Notes: a model not told the origin generated them from the sequence alone. A DNA stretch of 64,000 bases from Aspidapion aeneum (GCA_963576565.1 OY755046.1:58011471-58075470), one strand, 5' to 3'. Counted from the first letter of the stretch, positions 1 to 12,026 are shown. Translations and numbers: made by a program.

Positions 1-180
1 AGGCACATTGTGCCGGGCACTATATTGAGTTTCGCATTAAAAACTGACAGTTGATCTTTCAAAATTGACATACCAAAGTCGAATTTGTAAATCCAGTCGT
101 TTATTTTCCATTAATAGTGGCGTCACTATTAATTCCGGCTCTTATAATACACAATGGCCTAATTTTAAAAAAAGACTAAT

Positions 181-333
181 AACTTTCATTAATCACCTGA
201 TCGGAATTTTCCCAAACAAGGAGTCCGTTTTTTAAAGGCTTGGGTATATAGCCCAAAAATATCAAAACAAAATTTAAAGGTTAGGTTTTCCCAGAATTAA
301 AATAAATATAAAACTAACTGGCAGCATTAAACA
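181..333 (-). repeat. Dispersed repeat O, copy O3 (truncated)
   Basis: Matches 51140-51292 (ATCACCTGATCGGAATTTT, CCCAAACAAGGAGT, AACTGGCAGCAT) with several substitutions. Confidence 0.7.
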
Positions 334-467
334 TCGATATTTGCCCGCATTAGGACCTGTGTCCCGAGTCCTGGAAATCCCCTCTTCGGGACAGCAACTG
401 TTCCGATTTTTGCTATTTTTCTTTTTTAGTTCAAAATCTGAAGTAAAAAGCTTCATTAAAAACAAAA

Positions 468-735
468 ATTGATTATTCTTTAAAGGTTATAATCGAAATT
501 TGCCGCCGTCTTAAAAGTTAAGATGTTGGACAGAATCATACTTGACCATAAAAGCAGAGAGAACTACTTCACCGATTTTATTTCTTTGAACTTTGTGTTA
601 AGCGGGAGAAAAGAAAACATCTTATAAATAAGAATAAACACGCCATTTTGAAAAATCAAGTATGATTCTGTTCCACATCTTAAATTCTAAGATGGCAAAT
701 TTTGATTATGACCTTTAAAGAGCAATCAATTCTCA
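468..735. repeat. Fold-back repeat K1
   Basis: Arm 468-545 (TTTAAAGGTTATAATCGAAA.. ..ACAGAATCATACTTGA) is the inverse of 658-735. One-arm relatives lie at about 1855-1960 and 2195-2290, each beginning ACAAGAATAAAC. Confidence 0.65.
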
Positions 736-2807
736 CCATGATTTTTTTTATTTCACTAAGAACGAATTTATGGATGATTCTACCAAAAGTGGGCTATATG
801 GATATCATTTTTGGTCATTGTCTTTAAATAACAGTACAGCACAGTAAATAATTTTGCTTTTTTAAATTTATGTAACTAATTAGGTGTAAGCTAAAAAACA
901 TTTATTTTCCCGAATTTTAGGAATTATTGCATAAAAATTCCAGAGGGGTGAGTACCAGAGGAATGAGTTTTTTAATGGTTTTCCAATTTAAATCAAAATC
1001 TATTTAGACTACTTAACTTAAGTTTTATAAAAACAAAGTTCCTATACTTATAATTTTAAAACAATCAACAAAAAAATACTATTGATATCAGTCGAATATT
1101 TACTTACCAGAGGGATGATAATTGAAGCGTTCCTTTTTGATTTCTCCGAAAAAAACTAATTTTCTGCCGAAAATAAAAAGAGCTATAACTTAAACCAAAC
1201 TAAAGTTGACATTATCTGTCACAACTTGTTACCCTCACAAGTAAATTAGATATCCAGGGCCGTCTCTTTCTCTAGAAATTAACCCGTGGTATTCACAAAT
1301 CTTGTGTTATTAAAAATTGAGCACGTTTAAAATTGTAAAATTTTCCGGAGAAGATGTGAATTCGGATTTTCAAAAATATGACTGCAAACTTAAGTTTTAT
1401 CAATTTTTTGATAAATTGTTAAGACTTGGTTAAATATTATTTATTAGAAAATTTTTTTCAATTTGAGTTTTTAATATTTGGTTTGGGACAACAGCAGAGG
1501 AATAAGGTATTTGCTTTGTAATAAAAAAAATTATAAACTTGCAATTTTTTTGTGCATTAAACTCAAATGCTCCATAAAGAAAACATTTTGTTTTAAATCT
1601 TATAACTAAAACTATGCTTCATTTGCAGTCTGTATTTGAAAAATATGCATTCCCACTCCACAGCACCATTTTTGTAGAATCATCCATATAAGGAAATTAA
1701 TGCAGACAGGATTGGCAATTCAATCGTTTAATCTGTAAAACAATGGTTGAAACAAAAATAGATTTTTTTGGGAACCATCACATCGATTGTGGGGGAAAAG
1801 TGAAATGAAGTGATTTTCTATAAATCAAAAAAAAACTAAAACATTTTCGGAAAACAAGAATAAACACGCCATTTTGAAGAATCAAGTATGATTCTGTCCG
1901 CCATCTTAAATTTTAAGATGGCGATAAACTTTGATCACGATCTTTAAAAAAAAGCAATCAATCCTAACCAGAATGTTTTTTATTTCATTAAAATCGGTTC
2001 AGTAGTCATGAATTTATAAGGAAGTAAATGCAGACCTGATTGGCAAGGCAATCGTATAATATGCAAAACAATGGTCGAAACAAAAATATTTTTTTTAGAA
2101 CCACAACCGATTTTGCTGATTTGTACCTTGTTGTGCGTGGCAAGAATGCAGCTTTTTTACTGATTTAAATTTAAAATATGCCGCAACACAAGAATAAACG
2201 AGCATCGTTGAAGGGTACATTTTAATTTCGTCCGCGATCTTGGATTTTGAGATAGCGAAGAAAAAAATATATTTAGTCAAAACTCTCATTGATTGTCTGC
2301 CAAGTGCAGTTTGTCCCATTAGAATCGATTGTATATTTCAAAAAATATAATGAAAAAGCAATTTCCGGTTTTTTTGGCCCACCCGGTAAATACTATAAGA
2401 TTTTAAATAAAAATGTTAAAAAGTGTCTTCAGGCTATTTTTTTCACGCTCATAGAAAAGCAATTGTTCCTAACTCATGCAGAAATCTATATTCTCCCGCA
2501 CGCGTCCTTGTGTTAACAGAATTTGCGTGCAGAAAATCTATTTTCTGCACTTTTTAGGGAAACAGCTATTTCATCCATTTGGAGATGGCTTATAATCGAA
2601 ACAATGAGGTTGGTGTATTTTGCTGCGCAAAGAAAGCTGGGAAAGAATAAGCAATAAAAAAGTATATGGGTGCTCTTAAAAGAAAAAGCCCTTGGCTAAC
2701 TTCTCTCGCGTGCAGCTTGCTTTTCCATGCTTGCTCTCCAGAAAAACCAACCGAAGATAATTCGAAGCTATTAGAGCATTATGAACTGAAAAAAAGAACA
2801 AAAGAAA
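736..2807. other. Intergenic, AT-rich, little recognised
   Basis: Apart from two single arms of repeat K (about 1855-1960, 2195-2290), I see no gene, RNA or structured repeat. Short frames here have no recognisable residues. Confidence 0.5.
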
Positions 2808-2993
2808 GCTCCTACGAAGTTTTTGGTTATAACACAAATTATTGAGAAAAATATATTTTATATATTCCGAAAACCGCATATGCGATGATCCGTTAAAAAT
2901 CCGGTAAAAATGATTTCGGAATACAGTAGAATTAATTAGAATAAATGGATTTTTTAGCTTGTGACACTGTCTAACACTATTTAAATTTTTTTT
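2808..2993 (-). mobile_element. Family B repeat, copy B1 (fragment)
   Basis: Matches the middle of other B copies (AAGTTTTTGGTTATAACACA, ATTCCGAAAACCGCATAT). It is cut off at about 2994 where family C copy C1 begins. Confidence 0.65.
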
Positions 2994-4345
2994 ATCTGAG
3001 GGCACGGCAGTGCCTCGCCAAGTTCGCGCGCCGTAACCATCGTTTCTTGAAACATTTCAGCCGATATTTGACCTACCTAAAACTCTACTTCGGAATGAGC
3101 TACGAATCTCAAACTTTGCACAGTCGTAGATCGCCATGGATTTAACAACCCCTCTAAGTTTCATGGAACTCCATAAAGTACAAAAGTAGTTACGAAATTT
3201 CAAAAAACGTCGAAATTGCCACTCACTCACTCATGTATAGATCATCAATATTCTACTGTACTTCCAGACATGCTACAAAGCTGAAATTTGGCAGACTGAT
3301 AAAAATTATGACAAAACCCCTGGAAAAAAAAACCCAAAATTTTCATTTACTCCCCTCCCCTATATATTTAAAGTTATGAAAAACTAGCATCGCCCACTTC
3401 CAGATATGCTGGAGAGTTGAGCTTTAGCAGACTGATAGGAACTATGATAAAACTATAGGAAAAAATCAAAAAACCCCAAAATTTTAATTTACTCCCCTCC
3501 CCTATACATTTAAAGTTATGTTAAAGTAGCATTGCCCACTTCCAGAAATGCTAGAGAGTTGAGCTTTGGCAGACTGATAGGAACTATGATAAAACTATAG
3601 GAAAAAATTAAAACACCCCACAATTCTAATTTACTTCCCTCCCCTATAAATGTAAAGTTAAGTAAAAATAACATTGCCTACTTCCAGACATGCTAGAGAG
3701 CTGAGCTTTGGAAGACCGATAGTAACTATGATAAACTTATAGAAAAATTAAAACACCCCAAAATTCTAATTTACTTCCTTCCCCTATAAATGTAAAGTTA
3801 TGTAAAAGTAACACTGCTCACTTTCAGAAACGCTAGAGAGCTGAACTTTTTAAGACTGAAAGACAATATGATAAAGCTATATGAAAAAATTTAAAAACAC
3901 CAACATTTTAATTTACTTCCCTCTCCTATAAATGTAAATTTATAGAAAACTAACATTGCCCACTTCCATAAACACTAGAGAGCTGAGCATTGGAATGCTG
4001 ATAGAAACTATGATAAAACCATGAAAAAAAATTTGAAAAGTCCAATATTTTCATTTACTCTCCTCCCCTATAAATGTAAAGTTATGTAAAAGTAACATTA
4101 CCCACTTGGAAATATTTTTCTAAACTTGGCTATTACGGCTGTAAATAACTCTTAAGCACAGTGCTAAATTGAACATAAAGAAGTTTGGCTGTAATAGCAA
4201 AGTTTAAAAAAACATTTCCAAACTAGTAAGAACCTTTCATTTTGAAATTTGTATTGGAGAACTTGGCTTTACTTTTATCTCAATTGTTTTTACGGAATGC
4301 CATTTTCGCGTACTTGGCTTTTTTTACATGAAACGTTTTTGTTAT
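2994..4345 (+). mobile_element. Family C repeat, copy C1, with ~140-bp tandem units
   Basis: A unique head (GGCACGGCAGTGC, CCAAGTTCGCGCG, TTGAAACATTTCAG) is followed by about six ~140-bp units from about 3240 to 4110. Each unit contains CAGACATGCTAGAGAGCTGA, an ACTATGATAAAAC stretch and CTCCCCTCCCCTAT. A hairpin follows (arms about 4109-4145 and 4188-4222), then a shared tail ending about 4345. Confidence 0.8.
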
Positions 4346-4958
4346 GATTAATTCTTACAAAAAAATATAGATCGTATGGCGTCAGAATTGACCCTGGCTT
4401 ACCATGAAATTTTATTATGTTCCAGTGGCGGCTGCTACAGGCAGGGCAATGGGGCAGTGCCCTCCCAAAACTGGACAAGAAACATATTCATCGTGCGTAA
4501 ACGTTCGTTGTCCTTTCTAGCGTTGCCGGTTCTATCCTTAGTGAAGACGTATGAATTTGTTTTGATTTGGGGTTTGTCAGTAGTAAAAAGCCCCCCCCCC
4601 CCAATTTATGACGTTACCAGCCAGCAATGCCTGTTACTCATCACATAAAAACTAGACCGGTGTACTGTGGACTATAAGTGCTAGGTGACACTCTATCACA
4701 ATTGCATTTGTCTCGGGACTATCGGGTCCATCCTAGAGGCAGGGGAGGCGGTGGAGAAAAGATCACAGGTGGCTACGAGTCTCCGATAATGAGGTAATTT
4801 AAATGCATGGCGTGGGACGACGGACGATTCTCTCTATCTAGTTGGCCCCGTGATGGTGATGGTGTGGTGGTGGAAGCCGTGAAAACGGCGTCGGGACGCT
4901 GGGCGACCGACGCGACGCCACGATTAAACATCGCAGGCATAAGCAGGCGTCCTACATA
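4346..4958. other. Intergenic gap between repeats C1 and J
   Basis: Mixed-composition DNA with a C12 run at about 4591-4602 and a GA-rich stretch near 4740. Two overlapping short frames show no family features; no gene called. Confidence 0.45.
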
Positions 4959-5564
4959 CACTGTGTTTCACGAACATCGTAACAAAGCACTTTTTAGGTA
5001 TCGAGAGTGCGAATTTGGAGAAACGCTCGGACACGTTGATTTTGTTCCTTCCAGGGGTATACATTACCCCTATATTTTAAATAGGGAAAGTGGGTCTAGG
5101 GATACCTTGTGTTGAAGCTCTCTTGAATATCTTTACAACCGTGTAAAAATTTCGAAAGTCCATCGATTAGTTTTTGAGATATACTTTCAAATTTAACATG
5201 GAGTAATAAAATAAAGATTAAATCTGAAAAATATAAAATTCTAGTTAAATTTTTATTTTATCAGTCCATGGTAAGTTTGAAGGCAATTATCTCAAAAACA
5301 AAACATAGATTTTTAAAATTTTTACTCGGTTGTAAGAACATTCAAAAGGCCTTAAAAAACAAGGTATCGTGCACTAGACCCACTTTCCATATTCAAAATA
5401 TAGGGGTAAAATATACCCCTCAAAAGGGGTTCGTACCACAAAAATTTGAAAATAGTCAAAAAGTGTCCCCCTCGCAAACAAAATCGACGTGTCCGAGCGT
5501 TTCTCCAAATTCGTACTCTAAATACCCTAAAAGGCCTTTGTTTCGATGTTCGTGAAACACCCTG
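4959..5564. mobile_element. 606-bp TA-flanked fold-back element, family J
   Basis: TA-flanked ends CACTGTGTTTCACGAACATC / GATGTTCGTGAAACACCCTG. Arms extend inward through the AGAGTGCGAATTTGGAGAAA, GGACACGT, GGGGTA and AAAGTGGGTCTAG blocks and their inverses, so most of the element can form one hairpin. Overlapping reading frames in it are palindromic shadows. Confidence 0.75.
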
Positions 5565-5607
5565 TATAAAAACAGCTCTTTTTTTGGCAGCTTTTGTGCC
5601 TATCAAA

Positions 5608-6359
5608 AATACTCTGCCAATATATGGGCCCCTAAGCTCACACTAGGTACTATAGTTATAGTGTACGTGTGAGCTAATATAACTAAAAACTGAAATATAT
5701 TTTATTTACCTCCAGACTAAATTACCTTTTGTTTGATACCACACAAGCCATGTTTTGACTTAAACTCAAATTTTTGAAATCTACCCCCACCCTTAAAAAA
5801 AACAAAAAACTAAAATGTATTTTGTTAAACTCCGGACTCAATTACCTTTCGTTTGATATCACACACGCCATATTTTCACTTAAACTCTAATTTTTAAAAT
5901 ATACCCCCACCCTTTTTTTTTAAATAAATTAAAATGTATTTTGTTTAACTGCAGACTCAATTACCTTTCGTTTGATATCACACACGCCATATTTTCACAT
6001 AAACTCTAATTTTTGAAATCTACCCCCACCCTTTTATTTGGTTTCTGTTCGGTGGATTTTGTTCATTTTTAATTGGGACCATCTCGACCCAAGACCCAGC
6101 CTAGGTACCAAATTTCATTAAAATCGGCCAAGCGGTTTTTGAGTTATGCGCGTTGGTCGTTACATACATACAGACAGACAGACAGACAGACATACAGACA
6201 GACAGACAGACAGACAGACGGCGCAACAAAAAAGTTTCAAAATCATCTGAAACGCAAAGATATATAAAAATTTTTGAAATCGGAGCAACTTTTTTTTTCT
6301 CGAAAGAATTAGGATCACCATAGCTCACACTACTATAGTATAATATATGTGTGAGCTAA
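5608..6359 (-). mobile_element. Family A repeat, copy A1 (full)
   Basis: One end is AATACTCTGCCAAT followed by a hairpin AGCTCACAC..GTGTGAGCT. Then come three ~115-bp tandem units (CCTTTCGTTTGATATCACAC), a conserved core with CAAGCGGTTTTTGAGTTATG, a CAGA/CATA microsatellite at 6170-6220, and a second hairpin ending GTGTGAGCTAA. The frames that read RQTDRQTD are microsatellite, not protein genes. Confidence 0.85.
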
Positions 6360-6478
6360 TTTTGACTTTCGCAAAAGGTGACCCTAGGTGAGCCAAAATT
6401 TTCCTCCCCCCATTTTTTATACAAACATATAAAAAATAAAAATATAATAATATGCTAATAATGTAAATACCTATTCTA

Positions 6479-7216
6479 CAGGGTGTCCCATAACTTGGGA
6501 GCCATAGTGCAGCAGATGATAGAGGAGGTTATTTCCGAGAAAAAAGTTTATATAACATGGGAGTCAACACACATCTGCTTTTAAGATATAGGATTTTTAA
6601 AGTTAGAGGAGTGGGGGAAAAAACGTTTTAGGAAAAAAAGAAAATCTGTCGGAGCCAGCTGAATACTCAACTAATTCTGATTCAAAAATGAGATATTCTT
6701 TTTTTTCATAGAATTACAAGTTGAGAAGATACATGCTGTCACAATAACCTCCAAAAATGTATAAAAAATAATAATTTTTTGCAAAAATAATTTTTGCTTA
6801 CCTATTCTTTTAAAAAATATCAATAATCAAATATTAATAATATTACTATGTCTCACTAGAGACTTGTTTTTATTATCAAAAAATATAAAAAAACACATTG
6901 GGTTTAATATGGCATTCATAAAAATTTATTCCAAAAAAATAGTTTTTTTCTAAAAAAATTGACCGACTAATTTTTTTTTTAAATTATTTTTATTTTAATT
7001 TATTGCTCTTGTTCTAATACACGACTTTACCCAATTTCATATTTTTACTGGGTTTTTTTAAAAAGTTATCAAAAATGTTTAAAAAATCGCCAAATTTGAT
7101 GCTCTGTATCTCGACAAAGAAAGAGTTTTGACCCATGCATTATAGGAACTTTTTTATTAGACATAACCTCCTCTATCACCAGTTTTCCTATGGCCCCTAA
7201 GTTATGGGACACTCTG
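6479..7216. mobile_element. TA-flanked MITE, family D, copy D1
   Basis: Terminal inverted repeats CAGGGTGTCCCATAACTT.. and ..AAGTTATGGGACACTCTG, about 30 bp, with TA at both outer edges. 738 bp, no coding content. Confidence 0.75.
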
Positions 7217-7304
7217 TATAAAGATCTTACCTAATTTCAGTAACATCGGCGAAATCAGGTAGGTAGTAGGTTCACGATGATGCAATTACAATTTAATTTA
7301 AATT

Positions 7305-7511
7305 TTACTGCTTGTATGTGAGGCAAATTCGTCTATATTTTAAATTTTTGTACCACGATTCTTTAAAATGTCGAATGTACAATTTATCTTTAACCTTAGC
7401 CGGTTTGTTTAGGTTTACTATAGGCTTTTCAGAGTTCAAAAAGTCTTTTTTGTCATCGTCGTTCCAACGGTTTTTTCCAGTAAAACACACTGCATCGTAC
7501 ACAGGAAACAT
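7305..7511 (-). pseudogene. Possible N-terminal fragment of a ZMYM/hAT-derived (TTF-type) protein
   Basis: A 68-codon frame begins MFPVYDAVCFTGKNRWNDDD and contains KDKLYIRHFKESWYKN. The R-H-F-x-x-S-W-Y motif resembles the start of the TTF zinc finger in domesticated hAT-type proteins, but the Trp-Leu-Cys and Cys-x-x-Cys positions that should follow are absent. A CpG-rich stretch (7560-7780) lies upstream. It could be a dead fragment, a first exon, or chance. Confidence 0.25.
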
Positions 7512-7559
7512 TTTGCAAAATAATTAAAATAAATACCGAATCAGAACCAAATGTAAACA

Positions 7560-9655
7560 ATACGCCGCGGCCGGCAACCGGACACTATTTCAGTAATTTT
7601 CGCGGGTTCAACACCTAATTCTGTACCGTGCCAAAGCATGAAGACGTTGTCATGACAGCCAACAGACGCCTTCACCCCGCCGCATATCGAGTAGACACAG
7701 GCGAACAAAAAACAAAAATCGCTTCAACAATGCTTGTCTGTACTCTGGTCCTGCACACAATCAGCGGCGGGGAACGCTCACTGTTTTTATCGGTTAATAG
7801 GTAATAAGATGACCCGTATTGCTGACAATAAACTCTTATTTATATAAATTTAATTTTGGTTCATAAAATGAGGGACAAAAAGTAAACTTTTCATCCCCGT
7901 GCGAAAACCTATTTTATCTCATCTCGGATCCGCACATTTAGAGAATTGTTAAATGGCTTGGAACAGAATTTATCAATGCCCCTCAGATTAAACTTTTGAC
8001 TTTCTCACCCTCTCAAGGCTGTCACTCTATACAAGGTGTTTTAGATTTAAGTTACAAAAACTTAGTAGGCAAAAATATTACAAAGTAATTTAAAGATACG
8101 AAAAAACGAAAAGAGACCAAAAAGTTTCTATAGACATTCAATTTTATTATCATTATTATTATACACGGTTGAAAAGCTCCTTTTATGCTCTATTTATTGA
8201 AGTATAAATCCAATATGGCGGTCATAAAAAATAACAAAGTGGGCTATGGTTTTAAAAAAACTAGAAGGCCTAGAAAAAAATTGTTAACGTCATTCAATTG
8301 GCCGTAGTTGCTTATACAAAACTACCGAGTTTCATTAAATTTGTTTGCAAGATCGCGGCGATATTTAATTTTTTCAAAAAACACAATTTTTAGTTTTTGC
8401 TCGGTATTTTAAAGACCCCTGTAGATATTTTTAATTTTGATACGGCATCTGGTTTGGCTTAGAATAGGCAACTTTTTTCTCATTTAAACAAACGCGTATC
8501 TCTTACCGTTTCCGAAATCTCCATGTAGTTGCTTTTATTTGGGACACCCTGTATAAAGAAAAACAAATAAAAAAATCCACAATCGTAAATCGGTAACGAA
8601 GAGTTGGCAGACCTACAAATATTCATAGGATTTTTTACTTAATTAATTTATCTTCGCTCATTGGCGAAATTTAATTCGTTTTTTTAATAATTGTCACTTT
8701 TCCCCGGGGGGAAAGGAGTCACATGTGAAACGCCTTGGTGGAAACCGGGTTTTACAAGGAAACACGAAAAGTGAACTAGAATCAAGAATAAAGCAAAAAT
8801 TATAAAAAATTTAAGAAACAAAAATCTCATGTATTGTAAACTTTCTGCGAACATGACAGTGATCTTCTGACTCCAACAAATATTTTAAAAAATACTTATT
8901 TTCTAAAATAACTTACCAAGTTACCTCAGCATTTCAGCGAATTCTCCGCCAATTTTAGGGCACAATAAACAATAAAACGTTTCCAAAGTTCAATTTTTTT
9001 TTACAAAAAGTCGCTATTATATTTAAAAACGCGGTCTCCGTTCTGTGCACGGCGTAGCCGAAAACACTTACAAACTGTCCCAAAGTTTTTATTCACGTGT
9101 TCTATATATATTCTTCTATATTTTAGCACCAAAAAATACAAAGCGTTCAAAAAACTCATAAAACTTATAAACAAAAAAACTTCCATAAAGCTTACAAGAT
9201 GGTGATGAAACAAATGAAAAACAAACTGAAGCAAAACTTTTTGCGCAGCCAACTATTCTTAAATTTGGAATTATGGAAAGCCATTTTTGGACAACGAATT
9301 AAAGTGACTACAGTTTTGATTTTTATTATTTAAATGTGATACATATTAAATTATGCAAAAAGTGGCAAAAAAGTAGGCAAGGAAAAATAAATATTTATAA
9401 GCTGCTATGCTACGAGGTAGTATGGTAATTTCTGAACACTCCCGGTAGCAGAAACGAAGCTTTCAACCTCAGAAGGTGCTTTCAACAGACCAGTCTAGCT
9501 TTCGTTAAAGCCACTTAAGTAAACATTGTAACCTAAAAAAATCCCACTTTTTTAAGATTAGTTATTTACGATTTTAATCGATTTTCTGCATTTTTCTGGT
9601 GTTTTCTTTACTAAAAAATAGATCTGTTAATTTCAGGCATTTTTCAGATATCAAA
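7560..9655. other. Upstream region of NSRP1
   Basis: A CpG-rich block at about 7560-7780 (CCGCGGCCGG, CCCCGCCGCATATCG), then element G1, then AT-rich DNA. The NSRP1 promoter and 5' UTR should lie in the last few hundred bases; the 9430-9520 block is the least AT-rich part near the start. No core promoter motif is clear. Confidence 0.4.
8032..8551. mobile_element. TA-flanked element, family G, copy G1
   Basis: Ends CAAGGTGTTTTAGAT.. ..TTGGGACACCCTG with TA outside. The interior (AATTGGCCGTAGTTGCTTAT, GTATTTTAAAGACCCCTGTA) is shared with 38246-38600. Confidence 0.7.
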
Positions 9656-11958
9656 ATGTCCAAAAAACAGTAAGTTAACAATATTTCGCAAGAATTAAAA
9701 TTTTTTAAATATAGGGGTTGTTTTATAGAAAACTTAGCCAAAACCCACAATGTAACGTATATCTGAATAGATTCGTTTAATAAATTACCTATTAGTATTA
9801 TTTAAAAGCTTCATTCATAGAACCATATGGTAGAAAATAAGGTATACCACCCTTACCTTGTTTTTATTTCAGATTTGGCCTTATACTACCAAGCAAATCA
9901 AAAAAATACACACCACAACCCCCAGTGGCTAGACCCTCCATATTTGGTGACGATTCAGATTCAGACACTGCCCCACAACCAGTAAAACCCACAGGGCTCC
10001 CCAGCCAAACTAAAGCTCGTAAACAAGACCTGATTAGTCAAAGTAAAGCTGTAGAAGAAGACCCATCTGTGTTTCAGTATGATGAAATATATGACAAGAT
10101 GGATCAGCAAAGAAAAGACTCAAAACTATCAAGGAAGGATTTGGATAAAAAGCCAAAATATATTACAAAACTTCTGGCTGCAGCAGATAGAAGGAAAAGA
10201 GAGAATGAGAGAAGGATAGAGAGACAAGTTCAGAAAGAGAGAGAAGCAGAAGGTAAGAAAGTGTTTTTTATTTATTTAGATATACAGGGCGTCCCAAATT
10301 TGATGTTTTTGGGGGGTTTCAGGTATTTGCAGAGGAGATAGAAAAATACTGACAACCCTTTGAGACACTCAAATTTTCAGAGAAGCTTAAAGATGAAAAC
10401 TGCATCTTGATATAGCAAGCCATTTTTAAGCTACAGGGTGTTTTTGAAAAGCCTGCATTTTGGGGGGGGGGGGTGTGTCTATAACTTTCTTATTTATAAA
10501 AATTTTGTTGCTGTGTAAAGAGCTGCTTATAGATCTTTTGTTTAAAAATTGATAGATTTAAACAATTTTTACCTATCTCTTTTAATTTTTGAGATATTGC
10601 ATAAAGTTGTTATTTTTATTATTATTGTATTGTATAACTTTTTTATTTGTGAAAATTTTGTTTCTGTGTAAAGAGCTTTCTTATTTATATTTTATTTGAA
10701 GAATTGACAGATTTAAACAGTTTTTATCTATCTTAGTTATTGAGATATTGCATAAAGTTGTTATTTTTCTTATGGAATTACCCTCTTTTTATTCGATTTT
10801 TTGAAATCACCGTAAAATTTCCTTTAAAATGATGTATCACACTTAATATTTTATTTAAAAATTGTTTTTATGGTTTTTATAAGTACTTTTTTAATATTTT
10901 TTGTTTTTATTTTTTATTTTATAATTTAATTTAATGACTGGGTTAAAAATATTTTAAAATAATCAAATTAAAAAATATTTAGAAATAAAAAATTAGTGAA
11001 AAAATTTAAAAAAAACAACTAAAAAATTAGATATTGAGTGTGACATGTCATTTTAAAGCAAATACTGTGCTTATCTTCTAAAATAAAATAATAATTCACA
11101 AAATCTTTCTTTTTGAAGGTTTTTTAAATAAAATGTTTTTTTAATACAGGTGAGGAATTTAAAGATAAAGAAGCCTTTGTAACATCAGCTTACAAGAAAA
11201 AATTGGAAGAGTTAAAACTTCTTGAAGAACAAGAGAAACGTGAGGAATATCTTGAAAACATTGGAGATGTTAGAAAACAAGGAAACCTAGATGGTTTTTA
11301 TAGACACTTGTATGACCAAAAAGTCAATTATGAAGATAAAGATGTTAAGAAGGAAGAAACTTCAGTCAAGGATGAGCCAGAAAGTGAAACAGAAAAACAT
11401 TCTGATAAGTCAGACTCAGAAAATGACAAAACTCCTAAAAAGCGATCTTCTAGTCCTGAGGAATGCTCAGATACAGAAACAAAAACTAAAAAAGTTAAAA
11501 AGGACATTAAAAAACGAAGTTATAGATCAAGAAAAGATTCTGAGCAAGATATCGAAAATGATTCTGACAAAGAAACCAAAAAAGAACATTTACCATCTAA
11601 CCTAGATGCAGATTCCGATTTTAGTATCGATTCGTCAGATTCTGAAGATGAAAATAAATCTTCAGACAAGAAAAACGAAAAAGGAGAAGAAAAAGAAAAG
11701 ACAAACACTCTGCCAGACAAGGCTAACGTCCGTAGCGATAACGCTGCAATTGCTAAGACAAATACTGAAGACAAAGACAAAAGCAAGAAAGAGGAAAAAG
11801 AAGAAAACAAAGAAAATACTGAAAAAATAAAAGAAGAAAAGCCTAAAAAGCCAAAAGTTGACATATGGAAGAAGAGAACAGTTGGAGTTGTGTTTGATGA
11901 GGCAGTTAAAAGGTACTTCGAGAGGAAATCTTTGAGAGAATCAGTGAAAAGTGGTTAA
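9656..11958 (+). CDS. NSRP1: NSRP1 (nuclear speckle splicing regulatory protein 1, CCDC55-like), 3 exons, 400 aa
   Basis: Coding exons are 9656-9669, 9873-10252 and 11150-11958 (14, 380 and 809 nt), joined by GTAAGT/AG and GTAAGA/AG introns; the total is 401 codons including the TAA stop. The first exon gives only MSKK plus two bases of a Gln codon. The N-terminus then reads QFGLILPSKSKK, matching the QYGLILP start of animal NSRP1. Residues about 130-155 (EEFKDKEAFVTSAYKKKLEE) and about 175-185 (LDGFYRHLYDQK) are the other family blocks. The middle is charged coiled coil, and residues about 190-360 are Lys/Glu/Ser rich and low in complexity. Vertebrate NSRP1 is longer (about 560 aa), mainly because of a larger RS-like tail. 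Family knowledge: it is a nuclear speckle protein that alters splice-site choice. The start is the only ATG that joins the QFGLILP exon in frame. Confidence 0.9.
10284..10500 (+). mobile_element. Family H element H1, NSRP1 intron 2
   Basis: TA then CAGGGCGTCCCAAATTTGAT, with a G12 run at 10461-10472. Related starts occur at 31077 and about 38676. The rest of the 897-bp intron is AT-rich, with a partial internal duplication (GTGTAAAGAGCT at about 10510-10600 and 10660-10760). Confidence 0.6.
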
Positions 11959-12020
11959 ACTTTTAAGCAAGTATCATATTAGGTATTGTTTTTTTTAGTT
12001 AGCAACTTTGCTTTTTGGTA

Positions 12021-12026
12021 AATAAA
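12021..12026 (+). terminator. Candidate poly(A) signal of NSRP1
   Basis: An AATAAA hexamer lies 63 nt after the NSRP1 stop codon in a T-rich 3' stretch. It is the first canonical hexamer downstream, so the 3' UTR is probably short. Confidence 0.5.

Noticed and set aside
2998..4345. Calling family C a Helitron
   Set aside because: The head and hairpin hint at it, but I cannot show a TC start, CTRR end or insertion between A and T, so the class is left open.
4773..5646. Overlapping short frames on both strands
   Set aside because: They arise from the palindromic J element and adjacent sequence; no conserved residues.
6073..6267. Open frames containing [12 protein letters not shown] residues (also near 43381, 44024, 45441, 46741, 57823)
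   Set aside because: They are translations of the CAGA/GTCT microsatellite and core of family A, in either orientation, not genes.
11520..11864. Ser-rich frame opposite NSRP1 exon 3, and Lys-rich frames in other phases
   Set aside because: They are shadows of the low-complexity Glu/Lys/Ser region of NSRP1.
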